From: an uncultured bacterium
GTDB lineage: Bacteria > Bacillota > Clostridia > Lachnospirales > Lachnospiraceae
Assembly (NCBI GenBank): GCA_947063875.1
Contig: CAMSTY010000028.1
Coordinates: 1 to 43,607 of the forward strand
Direction of reading: 5' to 3'
Length of the DNA stretch: 43,607 nt
Position 1 is the stretch's first letter. Every line of letters begins with the position of its first letter. Shown here one piece after another: positions 15,010 through 25,097 of the stretch. The position numbers and the translations under genes were made by a program. Below the pieces are notes generated by a model, which saw only the letters and a list, made by a program, of their open reading frames with translations, had not been told where the DNA came from and searched no databases.

Positions 15010-17601
15010 TTACTCAGCAAATGCGATCAACCGTTCCCCCCCTGCCGCCGCATCGATTACAATCGTCTGCCCCTGATGAATATCTCCCCGCAGAATGATT
15101 TTGGCGGCCAAAGTTTCCACGTGCTTTTGCAGATATCTGCGCAGCGGCCTGGCTCCGTATGCCGGATCATAGCCATGTTCCGTGATAAACGCCTTGGCTG
15201 CTTCGGTCAGTTCTATCCGCAATTCCTTATCCTCCAACCTCCGGTTCACATCCGCCACCATCAAATCGACAATATGGCTGATATTCCCTTTTGTCAGAGG
15301 CTTAAAGAGAATGGTCTCATCCAGACGGTTTAAAAACTCCGGCCGGAAATGATTCCTCAAATCGGCCATTACCATCTCTTCTGCCTCCGGCCGGATAGAG
15401 CCATCCTCTCCGATTCCATCCAGCAGGTACTGGGAGCCGATGTTCGATGTCATAATCAAAATCGTATTCTTAAAATCCACGGTCTTTCCCGCAGAATCCG
15501 TAATACGCCCGTCATCCAATACCTGCAGCAATACATTGAACACATCCGGATGCGCTTTTTCCACCTCGTCAAACAATACTACGGAATAGGGTTTGCGCCG
15601 AACCGCTTCTGTCAGCTGCCCGCCCTCGTCATATCCTACATATCCTGGCGGCGCTCCGATCAGACGGGCCACGGAATGCTTTTCCATGTATTCGCTCATG
15701 TCGATACGCACCATATTATTCTCATCGTCAAACAAGGCCTCCGCCAGAGTCTTGGCCAGTTCTGTCTTGCCCACGCCCGTAGGCCCCAAAAACAGGAAGG
15801 AACCAATCGGTTTCCCAGGGTCTTTAATTCCTGCTTTGGAACGGAGGATCGCCTCTGTCACCTTTTCCACGCCCTCGTCCTGGCCGACTACCCTTTTATG
15901 CAGCACTTCATCCAAGTGGAGGATCTTACTGCGCTCGCTTTCATTCAGCTTACTGACAGGAATTCCCGTCCACCGGGAAATAATGCGGGCAATTTCCTCC
16001 TCGCTGACACATTCTCTTACCAGACTCAAATCCTGGCTCTTTACCTGCTCCTCGGCAGCTGCCAGTTCTTTCTGCAGCTGCGGCAGTTTCCCGTACTGCA
16101 GTTCTGCCGCCTTATTCAGATCATATTGCTGCTGTGCCTGCGCAATATCTCGTCCTACCTGTTCGATCTCTTCCCTCAGGGAAGACAATTTATCCACAGA
16201 TGCTTTCTCATTTTCCCACTGCGCTTTCCGGCTGGCAAACACATCATGCAGCTCTGCCAGATTCTTCTGCAGGTCCTCCAGCCGCTCCTGGCTTAGGTGA
16301 TCGGTTTCCTTTTTTAATGCTGTCTCTTCAATCTCCAGCTGCATGATCCTTCGGGACAGTTCATCCAGTTCCGACGGCATCGAATCCAGTTCCGTCTTAA
16401 TCAATGCACAGGCCTCATCCACCAGATCAATCGCTTTATCCGGAAGAAAACGGTCCGAAATATAGCGATCCGATAATGTGGCTGCCGCAACCAATGCCGC
16501 GTCCGTAATTTTCACTCCATGGAACACCTCATACCGGTCCTTGATTCCTCTCAAAATAGAAATCGTATCCTCTACCGTCGGCTGATCTACCAGTACCGGT
16601 TGGAACCGCCGTTCCAAAGCTGCATCTTTCTCGATATATTTCCGATATTCGTCAAGCGTCGTAGCGCCAATGCAGTGCAACTCCCCCCTTGCCAGCATCG
16701 GCTTGAGCAAATTTCCTGCATCCATGGAACCTTCTGTCTTTCCGGCCCCCACAATCGTATGCAGTTCGTCGATAAACAGGATAATCTGCCCGTCACTTTT
16801 TTTGACTTCTTCCAGAACTGCCTTCAGCCGTTCCTCAAATTCCCCCCGGTACTTGGCACCCGCCACCAATGCCCCCATATCCAGCGCAAACAGCTTACGG
16901 TCTTTAAGCGCCTCCGGCACATCCCCCCGGACAATTCTCTGCGCCAGTCCTTCCACAACAGCCGTCTTGCCGACCCCTGGCTCCCCGATCAGCACAGGAT
17001 TATTCTTCGTTTTGCGGGATAATATCTGAACCACATTCCGTATTTCCCCGTCCCGGCCGATCACCGGGTCCAGCTTCTGATTCTTTGCCCGTTCCACCAG
17101 ATCATATCCATATTTCTCGAGTGTGTCATAAGTCGCCTCCGGGTTATCGCTGACCACACGCTGATTGCCCCGCACCGTAGACAACGCCTGTAAAAAACTG
17201 TCGCGGCCGATCCCATATTGCCGGAACATTTCCTTCATGGCCCGATCTGCATTTTTCAACAGGGAAAGAAATATGTGCTCGACGGAGACATACTCATCTC
17301 CCATTGCCCGGGACTCATCCTCCGCATGAATCAGGACTTTGTTCAGATCTCCACTGATATATACCTGTGCACTGCCGCTAACCTTCGGCAGGCCTGCCAG
17401 CTTCTGTTCCGCTTCATTCAGAATCCTCTCTTTTCCGATTCCCATTTTCGTCAACAGTTTCAAAATCAGGCTGTCGCTCAAAGTCAGCAGACTATAAAAC
17501 AAGTGTTCCTGTTCTATCTGCTGGTTTCCGTATTCGTAGGCCAGTTTTTCGCAATTTTGGACAGCCTCCATCGACTTCTGTGTAAATTTGCTTATATTCA
17601 T
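15010..17601 (-). CDS. clpB: ATP-dependent chaperone ClpB
   Basis: 863 residues, normal for ClpB. It has an N-terminal double Clp repeat, AAA+ module 1 (Walker [10 protein letters not shown] near 205; Walker B LFIDELHT), the long coiled-coil middle domain typical of ClpB (about 400-520), AAA+ module 2 ([21 protein letters not shown], Walker [12 protein letters not shown]) and the C-terminal small domain. ClpB disaggregates proteins with DnaK in the cytoplasm. I chose ATG 17601 ([10 protein letters not shown]) because GGGAGG precedes it and this is the usual start. A CIRCE operator overlaps its promoter, so HrcA control under heat shock is expected. Confidence 0.96.
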   Translation of the reverse strand: MNISKFTQKSMEAVQNCEKLAYEYGNQQIEQEHLFYSLLTLSDSLILKLLTKMGIGKERILNEAEQKLAGLPKVSGSAQVYISGDLNKVLIHAEDESRAMGDEYVSVEHIFLSLLKNADRAMKEMFRQYGIGRDSFLQALSTVRGNQRVVSDNPEATYDTLEKYGYDLVERAKNQKLDPVIGRDGEIRNVVQILSRKTKNNPVLIGEPGVGKTAVVEGLAQRIVRGDVPEALKDRKLFALDMGALVAGAKYRGEFEERLKAVLEEVKKSDGQIILFIDELHTIVGAGKTEGSMDAGNLLKPMLARGELHCIGATTLDEYRKYIEKDAALERRFQPVLVDQPTVEDTISILRGIKDRYEVFHGVKITDAALVAAATLSDRYISDRFLPDKAIDLVDEACALIKTELDSMPSELDELSRRIMQLEIEETALKKETDHLSQERLEDLQKNLAELHDVFASRKAQWENEKASVDKLSSLREEIEQVGRDIAQAQQQYDLNKAAELQYGKLPQLQKELAAAEEQVKSQDLSLVRECVSEEEIARIISRWTGIPVSKLNESERSKILHLDEVLHKRVVGQDEGVEKVTEAILRSKAGIKDPGKPIGSFLFLGPTGVGKTELAKTLAEALFDDENNMVRIDMSEYMEKHSVARLIGAPPGYVGYDEGGQLTEAVRRKPYSVVLFDEVEKAHPDVFNVLLQVLDDGRITDSAGKTVDFKNTILIMTSNIGSQYLLDGIGEDGSIRPEAEEMVMADLRNHFRPEFLNRLDETILFKPLTKGNISHIVDLMVADVNRRLEDKELRIELTEAAKAFITEHGYDPAYGARPLRRYLQKHVETLAAKIILRGDIHQGQTIVIDAAAGGERLIAFAE

Positions 17602-17639
17602 AAATGTACCTCCCTTACTCACTCTCTTGTTCTATCTGA

Positions 17640-17682
17640 ACTATAACACATGTTGTTAGCAATGTCAAGAGGTGAGTGCTAA
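17640..17682 (-). promoter_or_regulatory. clpB promoter overlapped by a CIRCE (HrcA) operator
   Basis: On the minus strand, TTGACA (17663-17668), 17 bases, TATAGT (17640-17645). The CIRCE consensus is TTAGCACTC-N9-GAGTGCTAA. Here the left arm TTAGCACTC (17674-17682) is perfect, the spacer is exactly nine bases and the right arm CATTGCTAA (17656-17664) matches 7 of 9. The operator covers the -35, so bound HrcA would block RNA polymerase. Confidence 0.85.
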
Positions 17683-17711
17683 TAAACTTTTTTCCACAAA
17701 TTACTGCACAC

Positions 17712-17741
17712 ACAGCAAATCCTGCGGAATATCATACACTA
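17712..17741 (+). promoter_or_regulatory. Possible sigma-K (mother-cell) promoter for the DUF4397 gene
   Basis: CATACACTA (17733-17741) fits the sigma-K -10 pattern CATANNNTA, with an ACA 18 bases upstream as a -35. No TTGACA-like -35 is placed for the overlapping TATAAT. The site ends 27 bp before the start codon. Confidence 0.4.
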
Positions 17742-17768
17742 TAATTTAACCCATGAGAGGATTTTCCT

Positions 17769-18407
17769 ATGAATGATGTTTTACTGCCACAGACAAACCG
17801 CAACTGCAGATTCTGTAATTTCAATCAATGGATGCCGGCCGGTGTCCGTGTTCTGAATGCCGCTGTCAACTACAATCCATTCTCTGTCAGCGTCGGCAAC
17901 ACCAACATGGCATCCAGCCTCGACCAGGGCGCCATCACCCGCTACAGCCAGGTGAACCAGGGATATCAGACCGTCACGCTCTCCGGAGCCAATGGATATA
18001 TCTACCTGCAGAAGCAGGTTTACGTTGGTGACGGTATGACCACAATTGCCATCGTCAACGCCGCCTCCGGTCTGGATGTAATAGCGATTTCCGATACTGC
18101 ATGTGCCACCAATTCCTTCAGCGCCTGCATTCGTGTGGCAAACCTGGCTTACTACAGTGGCCCTATCAACGTCGGACTGGGCAATCTGGTATTCTCGTCC
18201 GTTCCGTTCAGAGATATCACTTCATTCAGCCGTGTTACCTCCGGAAACTACACCGCCCGCATCAGCAGGCCTCAGAATCCCGGCAATATACTGCTTTCCG
18301 TTCCGCTCAACTTAAATTCCAACCGGATTTATACCCTATATCTTATGAACTGGAATCCTTCCGCCGACGCCATTCAGACCTTTCTGGTAGAAGATCGCCG
18401 CAGTTAA
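17769..18407 (+). CDS. DUF4397 domain-containing protein
   Basis: 212 residues with two beta-sandwich stretches typical of DUF4397: VRVLNAAVNYNPFSVSVGN near the N-terminus and IRVANLAYYSGPINVGLGN in the middle, each followed by alternating hydrophobic strands (ITRYSQVNQGYQTVTLSG; ITSFSRVTSGNYTARIS). No signal peptide or membrane helix; a CRFCNF motif lies near the start. DUF4397 has no established biochemical function. The sigma-K-like promoter and the spore-forming context make a spore-coat or spore-surface role possible, but that is inference. RBS AGAGGA before ATG 17769. It stands alone between clpB and asnA. Confidence 0.75.
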   Translation: MNDVLLPQTNRNCRFCNFNQWMPAGVRVLNAAVNYNPFSVSVGNTNMASSLDQGAITRYSQVNQGYQTVTLSGANGYIYLQKQVYVGDGMTTIAIVNAASGLDVIAISDTACATNSFSACIRVANLAYYSGPINVGLGNLVFSSVPFRDITSFSRVTSGNYTARISRPQNPGNILLSVPLNLNSNRIYTLYLMNWNPSADAIQTFLVEDRRS

Positions 18408-18460
18408 ATATGCTTCTTCCGACCTGCCGACGCATTCCCCTGCGCTGTCAGAAATAGTTC

Positions 18461-18489
18461 TTGTATATTTATCGGAATAATGATACGAT
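18461..18489 (+). promoter_or_regulatory. Predicted promoter for asnA
   Basis: TTGTAT (18461-18466), 17 bases, TACGAT (18484-18489), 45 bp before the start codon. The short leader holds no T-box. Confidence 0.45.
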
Positions 18490-18534
18490 AGGCAGGATAA
18501 ATTATTTTACAGGAAAATTCGGGAGGAAAAACAT

Positions 18535-19542
18535 ATGGGACTGATCGTACCCCAGAATTATGACCCTCATCTGACAGTCCGCGAGACCCAGGAGGCCATC
18601 AAATACATCCGCGACACTTTTCAGAAGGAATTTGGCCGCGAGATGCACTTAGAGCGGATTTCCGCACCTCTGTTTGTGGAACAATCCAGCGGGCTCAATG
18701 ATAATTTAAATGGCGTCGAACGGCCGGTAAGCTTTGATATGCGCACCTTTCCCGGCGAGAATATCGAAGTTGTCCAATCTCTTGCCAAATGGAAACGTAT
18801 GGCATTGAAAAAATACGGTTTTCAGCCAGGGGAAGGCCTCTATACCAACATGAACGCGATCCGGCGCGACGAGGAACTGGATAATCTCCATTCCTGCTAT
18901 GTCGATCAGTGGGACTGGGAAAAGGTGATCACCAAAGAGCAAAGAAATGTCGAAACCTTAAAAGAAACCGTGCGCACGATCTTTAAGATCATCAAGCACA
19001 TGCAGCATGAAGTATGGTATAAATATCCGGAAGCCGTCAGGCACCTGCCAAAAGACATTGTGTTTGTCACCTCCGAAGAACTGGAAGAACGTTATCCGGA
19101 TAAAACTCCCAAAGAACGGGAAAATCTGATCACAAAAGAACATGGCTGTGTGTTTTTAATGAAGATCGGAGAAAAACTGAAAAACGGCAAACCTCATGAC
19201 GGCCGCGCGCCAGACTACGACGACTGGCAGCTGAACGGGGATATCCTGTTCTGGTACGACTTACTCGACTGCGCCCTGGAAATCTCCAGTATGGGAATCC
19301 GGGTTGATGAAAAATCCCTGGATGAACAGTTAAACAAAGCCGGCTGTAATGACCGCAGGGAGCTTCCCTACCACAAAATGCTGCTGGCTGGCGAATTGCC
19401 GTATACCATCGGCGGCGGCATCGGCCAGTCCCGCCTGTGCATGCTGCTTTTAAACCGCGCTCATATCGGAGAAGTACAGGCCAGCCTCTGGCCGGAAGAT
19501 ATGCGTCAGACCTGCCTGGAAAATCATATTGTTCTTCTCTGA
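18535..19542 (+). CDS. asnA: Aspartate-ammonia ligase (asparagine synthetase A)
   Basis: 335 residues, near the usual 330. It makes asparagine from aspartate, ammonia and ATP, releasing AMP and PPi. The fold is a class II aminoacyl-tRNA-synthetase-like catalytic core. Recognisable stretches are [66 protein letters not shown] and the C-terminal [14 protein letters not shown] (motif 3-like, ATP binding). GGGAGG precedes ATG 18535. It is a single-gene unit with its own promoter and no T-box or tRNA neighbour. Confidence 0.96.
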   Translation: MGLIVPQNYDPHLTVRETQEAIKYIRDTFQKEFGREMHLERISAPLFVEQSSGLNDNLNGVERPVSFDMRTFPGENIEVVQSLAKWKRMALKKYGFQPGEGLYTNMNAIRRDEELDNLHSCYVDQWDWEKVITKEQRNVETLKETVRTIFKIIKHMQHEVWYKYPEAVRHLPKDIVFVTSEELEERYPDKTPKERENLITKEHGCVFLMKIGEKLKNGKPHDGRAPDYDDWQLNGDILFWYDLLDCALEISSMGIRVDEKSLDEQLNKAGCNDRRELPYHKMLLAGELPYTIGGGIGQSRLCMLLLNRAHIGEVQASLWPEDMRQTCLENHIVLL

Positions 19543-19603
19543 ATCCGGCAGAAATTCCAGGAAAGCTGCAAATCTGCACCACTTATCACGCATCATATAA
19601 GTC

Positions 19604-19650
19604 TGGCCAGCCGCCCAAATCCGTTCTAAGCAGATTCCGGCGGCTGGCCA
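19604..19650. terminator. Hairpin between convergent asnA and rpiB
   Basis: A perfect 12-bp stem, TGGCCAGCCGCC (19604-19615) with GGCGGCTGGCCA (19639-19650). There is no clear T-run on either strand, so termination is assumed from position and stem strength. Confidence 0.5.
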
Positions 19651-19664
19651 ATCCATCAATCCCT

Positions 19665-20105
19665 CTATCGCTCCTCTATTTCCATCAGCTGCAATACCCG
19701 CCGTTCATGACGACCGCCTTCATAAACATTGTCAAGCCACTCGTCAACAATCATTTTCGCCATCTCTATACCAACCACCCGGGCGCCGAACGTCAGCACA
19801 TTGGTGTTATTGTGCATCCGTGAAAGCCGGGCGCTGTAGGGTTCGCTGCAGGTACAGACCCGTACCCCTTTTACCTTTCCCGCCGCAATTCCGATCCCGA
19901 TACCCGTGCCGCAGATAGCAATCCCATAATCCGCCTCTTGGGAAGCCACGGCGCGGCCCACCTTTTCTCCATACAACGGATAATCGCAGCTTTCACCGGA
20001 GTTGGTTCCGACATCAATGACCTCGTATCCTTTTGCCTTCACATATTCCCGGATTTCATTTTTCATCTCTACCGCCGAGTGATCATTTCCTATCACTATT
20101 TTCAT
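19665..20105 (-). CDS. rpiB: Ribose-5-phosphate isomerase B
   Basis: 146 residues, the normal RpiB/LacAB length. It interconverts ribose 5-phosphate and ribulose 5-phosphate. The start GNDHSAVEMK carries the conserved Asp-His, ICGTGIGIGIAAGK holds the catalytic cysteine and phosphate loop, and MHNNTNVLTFGARVVG is also typical. ATG 20105 is chosen since AAAGGAGAT precedes it and the family begins MKI. The gene lies 19 bp after aroC, probably on the same transcript. RpiB and sugar-phosphate-binding allose or galactose isomerases share this fold; RpiB is the simplest call. Confidence 0.92.
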   Translation of the reverse strand: MKIVIGNDHSAVEMKNEIREYVKAKGYEVIDVGTNSGESCDYPLYGEKVGRAVASQEADYGIAICGTGIGIGIAAGKVKGVRVCTCSEPYSARLSRMHNNTNVLTFGARVVGIEMAKMIVDEWLDNVYEGGRHERRVLQLMEIEER

Positions 20106-20124
20106 AATGATCTCCTTTTCGCTC

Positions 20125-21201
20125 CTATAGTTTTGCACAACGTCCCAAAAGCAAAAGATCCGCCACGGTCAGTGCCGCCATTGCCTCCACAACTACTACC
20201 GCCCGCGGAACTACCACCGGGTCATGACGCCCTTTCACCACAATCTCCACATTCTCTCCCGCACGATTTACGGTCCGCTGCTGCCGTACAATCGACGGCG
20301 TAGGTTTAAACGCCGCCCGCAGGACAATTTCACTCCCGTCGCTGATGCCTCCTAAAATCCCCCCGGAATGATTCGTCCTTTTTTTAACAGCACCATCCGC
20401 CTCCGTATAAAATTCATCATTATTTACGGAACCTCTGCTTTGAGCCGCCGCAAATCCGTCTCCTATCTCGAATCCCTTCACTGCTCCGATCGACATCACC
20501 GCTTTTGCCAAGCAGGCATCCAGCTTGTCAAAAACCGGCTCCCCCACGCCGGCAGGAACCCCACGGATTATACATTCCACCACGCCGCCGCAGGAATCCT
20601 GAGCCTGCATCAATTCATCCATAAATGCTTCCGCAGCTGCCGCAGCCGTCGCATCCGGCATATAGAGACGGTTTTTTTCCCGTTCCGCCAGGTCAAAATG
20701 CCGGGGATCTATCTCAATCGTTCCGATGCTTTTGGTATATGCCTCTACCTGAATCCCATAATGGGAGAGAAGTTTAACTGCCACGGCTCCTGCCGCCACC
20801 CTGCCGATCGTCTCCCTGCCGGAAGACCTGCCGCCTCCCCGATAATCCCGAAACCCATACTTTGCATCAAAACAATAATCGGCATGTCCCGGCCGGTACA
20901 CATCCATAATCGCACGATAATCCCGGGATCTCTGATCAAGGTTTCTCACAATCAGCGCAATCGGCGTCCCTGTGGTTTTCCCCTCAAATATTCCCGACAA
21001 AATTTCAACCTGATCTCCCTCCTGGCGTGCTGTCGTAAAGCGGCTCTGTCCAGGTCTGCGCCGGTCCAGATACTTCTGAATATCCTCTTCACACAAAGAA
21101 AGTCCCGCAGGACAGCCGTCGATCGTCACTCCGACGCCCTTCCCATGAGACTCTCCCCATGTCATTATCCGAAACATGGTTCCCAAAGTTGACCCTGCCA
21201 T
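20125..21201 (-). CDS. aroC: Chorismate synthase
   Basis: 358 residues. It converts 5-enolpyruvylshikimate 3-phosphate to chorismate with reduced FMN, the last shikimate-pathway step. Signatures: [18 protein letters not shown] near the start, DRRRPGQS, the central [18 protein letters not shown] and the C-terminal [13 protein letters not shown]. The start follows GGAGGG. It leads the aroC-rpiB unit. The pathway continues in this window with pheA at 39138-40265, which is not linked to it. Confidence 0.96.
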   Translation of the reverse strand: MAGSTLGTMFRIMTWGESHGKGVGVTIDGCPAGLSLCEEDIQKYLDRRRPGQSRFTTARQEGDQVEILSGIFEGKTTGTPIALIVRNLDQRSRDYRAIMDVYRPGHADYCFDAKYGFRDYRGGGRSSGRETIGRVAAGAVAVKLLSHYGIQVEAYTKSIGTIEIDPRHFDLAEREKNRLYMPDATAAAAAEAFMDELMQAQDSCGGVVECIIRGVPAGVGEPVFDKLDACLAKAVMSIGAVKGFEIGDGFAAAQSRGSVNNDEFYTEADGAVKKRTNHSGGILGGISDGSEIVLRAAFKPTPSIVRQQRTVNRAGENVEIVVKGRHDPVVVPRAVVVVEAMAALTVADLLLLGRCAKL

Positions 21202-21247
21202 AATCCCTCCTGCTTACGCTTCTTATTTGCTCCAATACCGGCTGCAA

Positions 21248-21292
21248 AAATTCCGGGTTTCCGAAAACCCTTCTCCCGAAAACCCGGAATTT
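21248..21292 (-). terminator. Terminator of the lactonase gene
   Basis: AAATTCCGGGTTT (21248-21260) pairs with AAACCCGGAATTT (21280-21292), a 13-bp exact stem. The minus-strand reading ends in AATTTTTGC, so it ends transcripts from the lactonase gene just before aroC. Confidence 0.75.
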
Positions 21293-21303
21293 CCTGTCTG
21301 TCC

Positions 21304-22356
21304 CTATGGCGCCACCCGTACAATTGCGCAGCTGTTCGGCTGATTGCACCTTAATTCCTTCGCGCACATCACCAGCAGCCCTTTCTCATAATCCACCTTA
21401 AAAAATGTAATATTTCCGCTCTCGTGATTCATCACCGCGATATGCTGGTTATCCGGGAATACGGCAATATCCTTCGGATACTCCCCGCTGACCGGCAAAC
21501 TGCACAGCAGCTCCAGCATTCCGGTCTCGGCATCTCTCTTAAATACGGATACCGTTTCATCTCCGGCATTCCCACAGTAGACATACTGCTGATCTGCGGA
21601 AAACCGCATGCAGCATGCCGCCGCAATCTGCTTGTGCTTGCCTCCCATCGTCGAAATCGTCTGGATCTTCTCAATAACGGGAACCCGGTCCTTTCCCTCA
21701 TAGGTAAACACATCGATCACATTCTTCTGCTCATACATCAGATACAAGAATTTCCCGTCTGCGCTGAAGCGGAAATGTCTCGGAGCCGATTCAAACTCGC
21801 AGCGAATGGCATCCACCTGCACCAGCCGCTCCTCTTTTTCATTAAAACGGTAGATCTGTACCTGGTCCATGCCGGAATCTGCAGTCATCACATATTTGTG
21901 ATCCGGCGTCCTGCGGGTACAGGTGATATGGGGGCGAAAATTTCTCTCCGCCACACTGCCCAGTCCTTTATGGAACACGCCGTCAACGATCTCTCCCACA
22001 CCGCCGTCTCTGCGCAGACGCAGGATCGTCGTCTTGCCGTCATGATAGCCGGAAACGAAAATATACTTATCTCCTGTATCCGTAGACAAATGGCATCCTC
22101 TCATCCCGTTAATCTTCGCACTGTTCAGTCGGGACAGGCTTCCATTTTGCAAAATCCGGAACGCAACCACGCCCTCATCCGCGATCGAGTACAGCGTGTC
22201 CCCATTCTTAGAGGCAATCACGTAGGAGGAATTGTCCACCTCCACCTCGCAGCGTTCCACGAACTTTCCCTTTTCCACATCCACGTCGTATACCGTGATT
22301 CCTTTTGCTTTGCCTGTGTAGGAATAAGACCCTACATATGCCATATACTTCGCCAT
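21304..22356 (-). CDS. Lactonase family protein (YbhE/Pgl-type seven-bladed beta propeller)
   Basis: 350 residues built of repeated beta blades with family motifs: YVGSYSYTGKAKGI at the start, NSSYVIASKNGDTLYSI, FRPHITCTRRTPDHKYVMTADSGMDQVQIY, SAPRHFRFSADGKFLYLMYE and YPKDIAVFPDNQHIAVMNHESGNITFF. The type enzyme is the cycloisomerase-like 6-phosphogluconolactonase of the pentose phosphate pathway; many relatives have other or unknown substrates. The next unit downstream carries rpiB, another pentose-phosphate gene, but a terminator separates them. No signal peptide, so cytoplasmic. Start at 22356 follows GAGGAGTAAGTT. It is divergent from the cupin regulator. Confidence 0.8.
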   Translation of the reverse strand: MAKYMAYVGSYSYTGKAKGITVYDVDVEKGKFVERCEVEVDNSSYVIASKNGDTLYSIADEGVVAFRILQNGSLSRLNSAKINGMRGCHLSTDTGDKYIFVSGYHDGKTTILRLRRDGGVGEIVDGVFHKGLGSVAERNFRPHITCTRRTPDHKYVMTADSGMDQVQIYRFNEKEERLVQVDAIRCEFESAPRHFRFSADGKFLYLMYEQKNVIDVFTYEGKDRVPVIEKIQTISTMGGKHKQIAAACCMRFSADQQYVYCGNAGDETVSVFKRDAETGMLELLCSLPVSGEYPKDIAVFPDNQHIAVMNHESGNITFFKVDYEKGLLVMCAKELRCNQPNSCAIVRVAP

Positions 22357-22494
22357 AACTTACTCCTCCTCATACCGTTACTCCGCCCGCACCTCGGAAA
22401 GCTATCTCCTCCTGTCTTTGGGGCCCTTTCCCGGAGCAAAGCTGAACTATTATCATCATACCACATATTTCTGAAAAAATCCATTCACAATGTA

Positions 22495-22522
22495 TTGACA
22501 TGCAAATATTTTTCTGTATAAT
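22495..22522 (+). promoter_or_regulatory. Sigma-A promoter for the regulator-potABCD operon
   Basis: Perfect TTGACA (22495-22500), 16 bases, perfect TATAAT (22517-22522). The leader of about 115 nt (22529-22644) is AT-rich and has GTTT...AAAC dyads near 22534-22555 and 22575-22592 that could be operators for the regulator's own control; this is a guess from symmetry only. Confidence 0.75.
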
Positions 22523-22644
22523 AGTAGTTGCTGTTTGTTTATTATTACTAAACTTTTTACTTATTTTCACAATCAGTTAGTATTTGTAAACTTTAAGGTT
22601 AGCTATTATTATAAAAAAGATTTCTAGAATATGGGAGGCTGCTT

Positions 22645-23178
22645 ATGGATATCGGTTTAAAATTAAAGGAACTCCGGGTGTTAAAGGGACTCACCCAGGA
22701 AGAACTGGCCGACCGCTCCGAACTGTCCAAGGGATTCATTTCTCAAGTGGAGCGGAACCTGACCTCTCCCTCTATTGCGACCCTGACAGACATCCTCCAG
22801 TGTCTTGGCACAACTCTGGGCGAGTTTTTCTACGAAAGCCCTGATGAGCAGATCGTATTCGGCAAGGCAGATTATTTTGAAAAGTACGATCCCGAGTTGA
22901 AAAATGAGATCAAATGGATCATCCCCAACGCCCAGAAGAATGTGATGGAGCCCATTCTTCTGACTCTGGAGGCAGGCGGCGAAACTTATCCGGACAACCC
23001 CCACGAGGGAGAAGAGTTCGGCTATGTCCTCCAAGGCGCCGTCACCATACATATCGGAAACCGGGTCTTCCGTGCCAAAAAGGGAGAGTCCTTTTATTTT
23101 GTCCCGGACAAAAACCATTATCTTTCCAGCAAGGCAGGCGCCGTCCTTTTATGGGTCAGTTCACCGCCAAGCTTTTAA
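22645..23178 (+). CDS. XRE-family transcriptional regulator with cupin domain (PuuR-like)
   Basis: 177 residues. An N-terminal helix-turn-helix (about 1-60; LKELRVLKGLTQEELADRS, SKGFISQVERN, SPSIATLTDILQCLG) is joined to a C-terminal cupin (about 110-175; EEFGYVLQGAVTIHIGN, KKGESFYFVPDKNHYL), which binds a small ligand. This architecture is shared by PuuR and by regulators placed before potABCD in many Clostridia. It leads the polyamine transport operon (37 bp before potA), so it probably senses a polyamine and controls its own operon. Start follows a weak GGGAGG site. Whether it represses or activates cannot be told. Confidence 0.88.
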   Translation: MDIGLKLKELRVLKGLTQEELADRSELSKGFISQVERNLTSPSIATLTDILQCLGTTLGEFFYESPDEQIVFGKADYFEKYDPELKNEIKWIIPNAQKNVMEPILLTLEAGGETYPDNPHEGEEFGYVLQGAVTIHIGNRVFRAKKGESFYFVPDKNHYLSSKAGAVLLWVSSPPSF

Positions 23179-23215
23179 GCAATCTATGTTTTGATTACGC
23201 AGGAGGAATCATACT

Positions 23216-24292
23216 ATGAGCCAGCCCTTGATCGATTTAAGAAATATCACAAAAAGCTTTGACGGAACCGTCGTTTTAGACGATCTGAATCTTTCCGTAG
23301 CAGAGAATGCCTTTGTAACTCTGTTGGGCCCCAGCGGCTGCGGCAAAACCACCACCCTGCGGATCATCGGCGGCTTTGAAACTGCCGACCGGGGGCAGGT
23401 GGTCTTTGACGGGGAGGACATCAGCAAGCTGCCGCCCAACAAGCGCCAGCTGAATACCGTATTTCAGAAATACGCCCTGTTCTCCCATATGAATATTGCG
23501 GAAAATATCGCCTTTGGACTGAAGATCAAGGGTAAATCCAATTCCTACATCCAGGACAAGATCAAATATGCCCTGAAACTGGTAAATCTGGACGGTTACG
23601 AAAATCGCTCGGTCAGTTCCCTGAGCGGCGGCCAGCAGCAGCGGATCGCCATCGCGCGTGCGATCGTCAACGAACCGCGGGTACTGCTTTTAGATGAACC
23701 CTTAGGCGCTCTTGATTTAAAACTGCGCCAGGATATGCAGTACGAACTGATCCGCCTGAAAAATGAACTTGGCATTACCTTTATCTACGTGACCCATGAC
23801 CAGGAAGAAGCCCTTACCATGTCCGACACCATTGTAGTCATGAACCAGGGATATATCCAGCAGATGGGAACTCCCGAACAGATCTACAACGAGCCGGAAA
23901 ATGCCTTTGTGGCGGATTTTATCGGTGAAAGCAACATTGTCCCCGGCATTATGATCCAGGATGAACTGGTAGAGATCTTCGGCACCCGCTTCGCCTGTGT
24001 GGACAAAGGTTTTGGCAACAACAAACCCGTGGATGTAGTGATCCGGCCGGAAGATATCGACCTGGTAGACCCATCCGCCGGAACGCTCACCGGTGTATGC
24101 ACCCACCTGATTTTCAAAGGGGTTCATTATGAGATGGAAGTCACTACCCCGGACGGCTTTGAGTGGCTGGTCCACAGTACGGATATGTGCCCGGTGGGTA
24201 AGGAAGTAGGCATCCATGTCGATCCCTTTGACATTCAGATCATGAACAAACCAGCTTCAGAGGATGAGGAGGCCGTGGGAGTCAATGAGTAA
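23216..24292 (+). CDS. potA: Spermidine/putrescine ABC transporter, ATP-binding protein
   Basis: 358 residues. The ABC core has Walker [14 protein letters not shown]-loop [10 protein letters not shown], signature [14 protein letters not shown], Walker [12 protein letters not shown] and switch His in [12 protein letters not shown]-terminal TOBE-type regulatory domain follows (about 240-355; [12 protein letters not shown]). It energises polyamine import through PotBC. AGGAGG precedes ATG 23216. The stop codon overlaps the potB start by eight bases. The neighbour set (potB, potC, potD) makes a polyamine substrate far more likely than other members of this transporter family. Confidence 0.94.
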   Translation: MSQPLIDLRNITKSFDGTVVLDDLNLSVAENAFVTLLGPSGCGKTTTLRIIGGFETADRGQVVFDGEDISKLPPNKRQLNTVFQKYALFSHMNIAENIAFGLKIKGKSNSYIQDKIKYALKLVNLDGYENRSVSSLSGGQQQRIAIARAIVNEPRVLLLDEPLGALDLKLRQDMQYELIRLKNELGITFIYVTHDQEEALTMSDTIVVMNQGYIQQMGTPEQIYNEPENAFVADFIGESNIVPGIMIQDELVEIFGTRFACVDKGFGNNKPVDVVIRPEDIDLVDPSAGTLTGVCTHLIFKGVHYEMEVTTPDGFEWLVHSTDMCPVGKEVGIHVDPFDIQIMNKPASEDEEAVGVNE

Positions 24293-25097
24293 AAAATTAT
24301 TAGCTGCGCCTTATCTGGTGTGGATAGCAGGATTTATCATCATCCCCCTGGCTCTGATCGTATATTACGGGTTGACTGACCGGGACGGCGCTTTCACCCT
24401 GGCAAATGTTGTGTCCATCGGGACGCCGGAACATAGGAAAGCCTTGTGGCTGTCCCTTTGGCTGTCCCTGCTCAGCACAATCGTCTGCCTGGTCCTTGCT
24501 TACCCCCTTGCCATGATCTTGAGAAACCGGGGCGTGGGCCGAGGCAGTTTTATCGTCTTTATCTTCATTCTTCCTATGTGGATGAACTTTCTGCTGCGGA
24601 CCATGGCATGGCAGACTCTTTTGGAGAAAAACGGCGTAATCAACGGGATTTTATCCCTTTTGCATCTGCCGAACCAGAATCTGATCAACACGGCAGGAGC
24701 CATTATCCTCGGTATGGTTTACAACTTTCTGCCTTTTATGGTACTGCCGATTTACAATGTGCTTTGCAAGATCGATGACGACACCATCAACGCTGCCAGC
24801 GACTTGGGCGCCAATTCCATCCAGACCCTGCTGCGGATATGGTTTCCTTTAAGCGTGCCGGGAGTAATCAGCGGGATCACCATGGTATTTGTCCCCGCCT
24901 TCACCACCTTCGTCATCTCCAACCTTCTCGGAGGCAGCAAGATCCTGCTGATCGGAAACGTAATCGAGCAGGAATTTACCCGGGGCAGCAACTGGCATCT
25001 GGGTTCCGGGCTTTCCCTGGTGCTGATGGTCTTTATCCTGCTGAGCATGGCAGTGATTGCCAAATACGATAAAAACGGAGAGGGGAGTGCATTCTAA
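24285..25097 (+). CDS. potB: Spermidine/putrescine ABC transporter permease PotB
   Basis: 270 residues with about six transmembrane helices, the first at 8-28 ([20 protein letters not shown]). The inner-membrane EAA loop for PotA contact is near [28 protein letters not shown] 24285 is chosen because it gives the usual MSKKLL start and sits in the potA overlap with GGGAG upstream. It pairs with PotC to form the pore. Confidence 0.92.
   Translation: MSKKLLAAPYLVWIAGFIIIPLALIVYYGLTDRDGAFTLANVVSIGTPEHRKALWLSLWLSLLSTIVCLVLAYPLAMILRNRGVGRGSFIVFIFILPMWMNFLLRTMAWQTLLEKNGVINGILSLLHLPNQNLINTAGAIILGMVYNFLPFMVLPIYNVLCKIDDDTINAASDLGANSIQTLLRIWFPLSVPGVISGITMVFVPAFTTFVISNLLGGSKILLIGNVIEQEFTRGSNWHLGSGLSLVLMVFILLSMAVIAKYDKNGEGSAF

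Noticed and set aside
18408-18534. T-box or riboswitch before asnA
   Set aside because: The leader after the predicted promoter is only about 40 nt, too short for a T-box, and no antiterminator sequence is present.
20368-22521. Two long plus-strand frames opposite aroC and the lactonase gene
   Set aside because: Both are mirror frames of well-recognised enzymes and show no start signals or family motifs.
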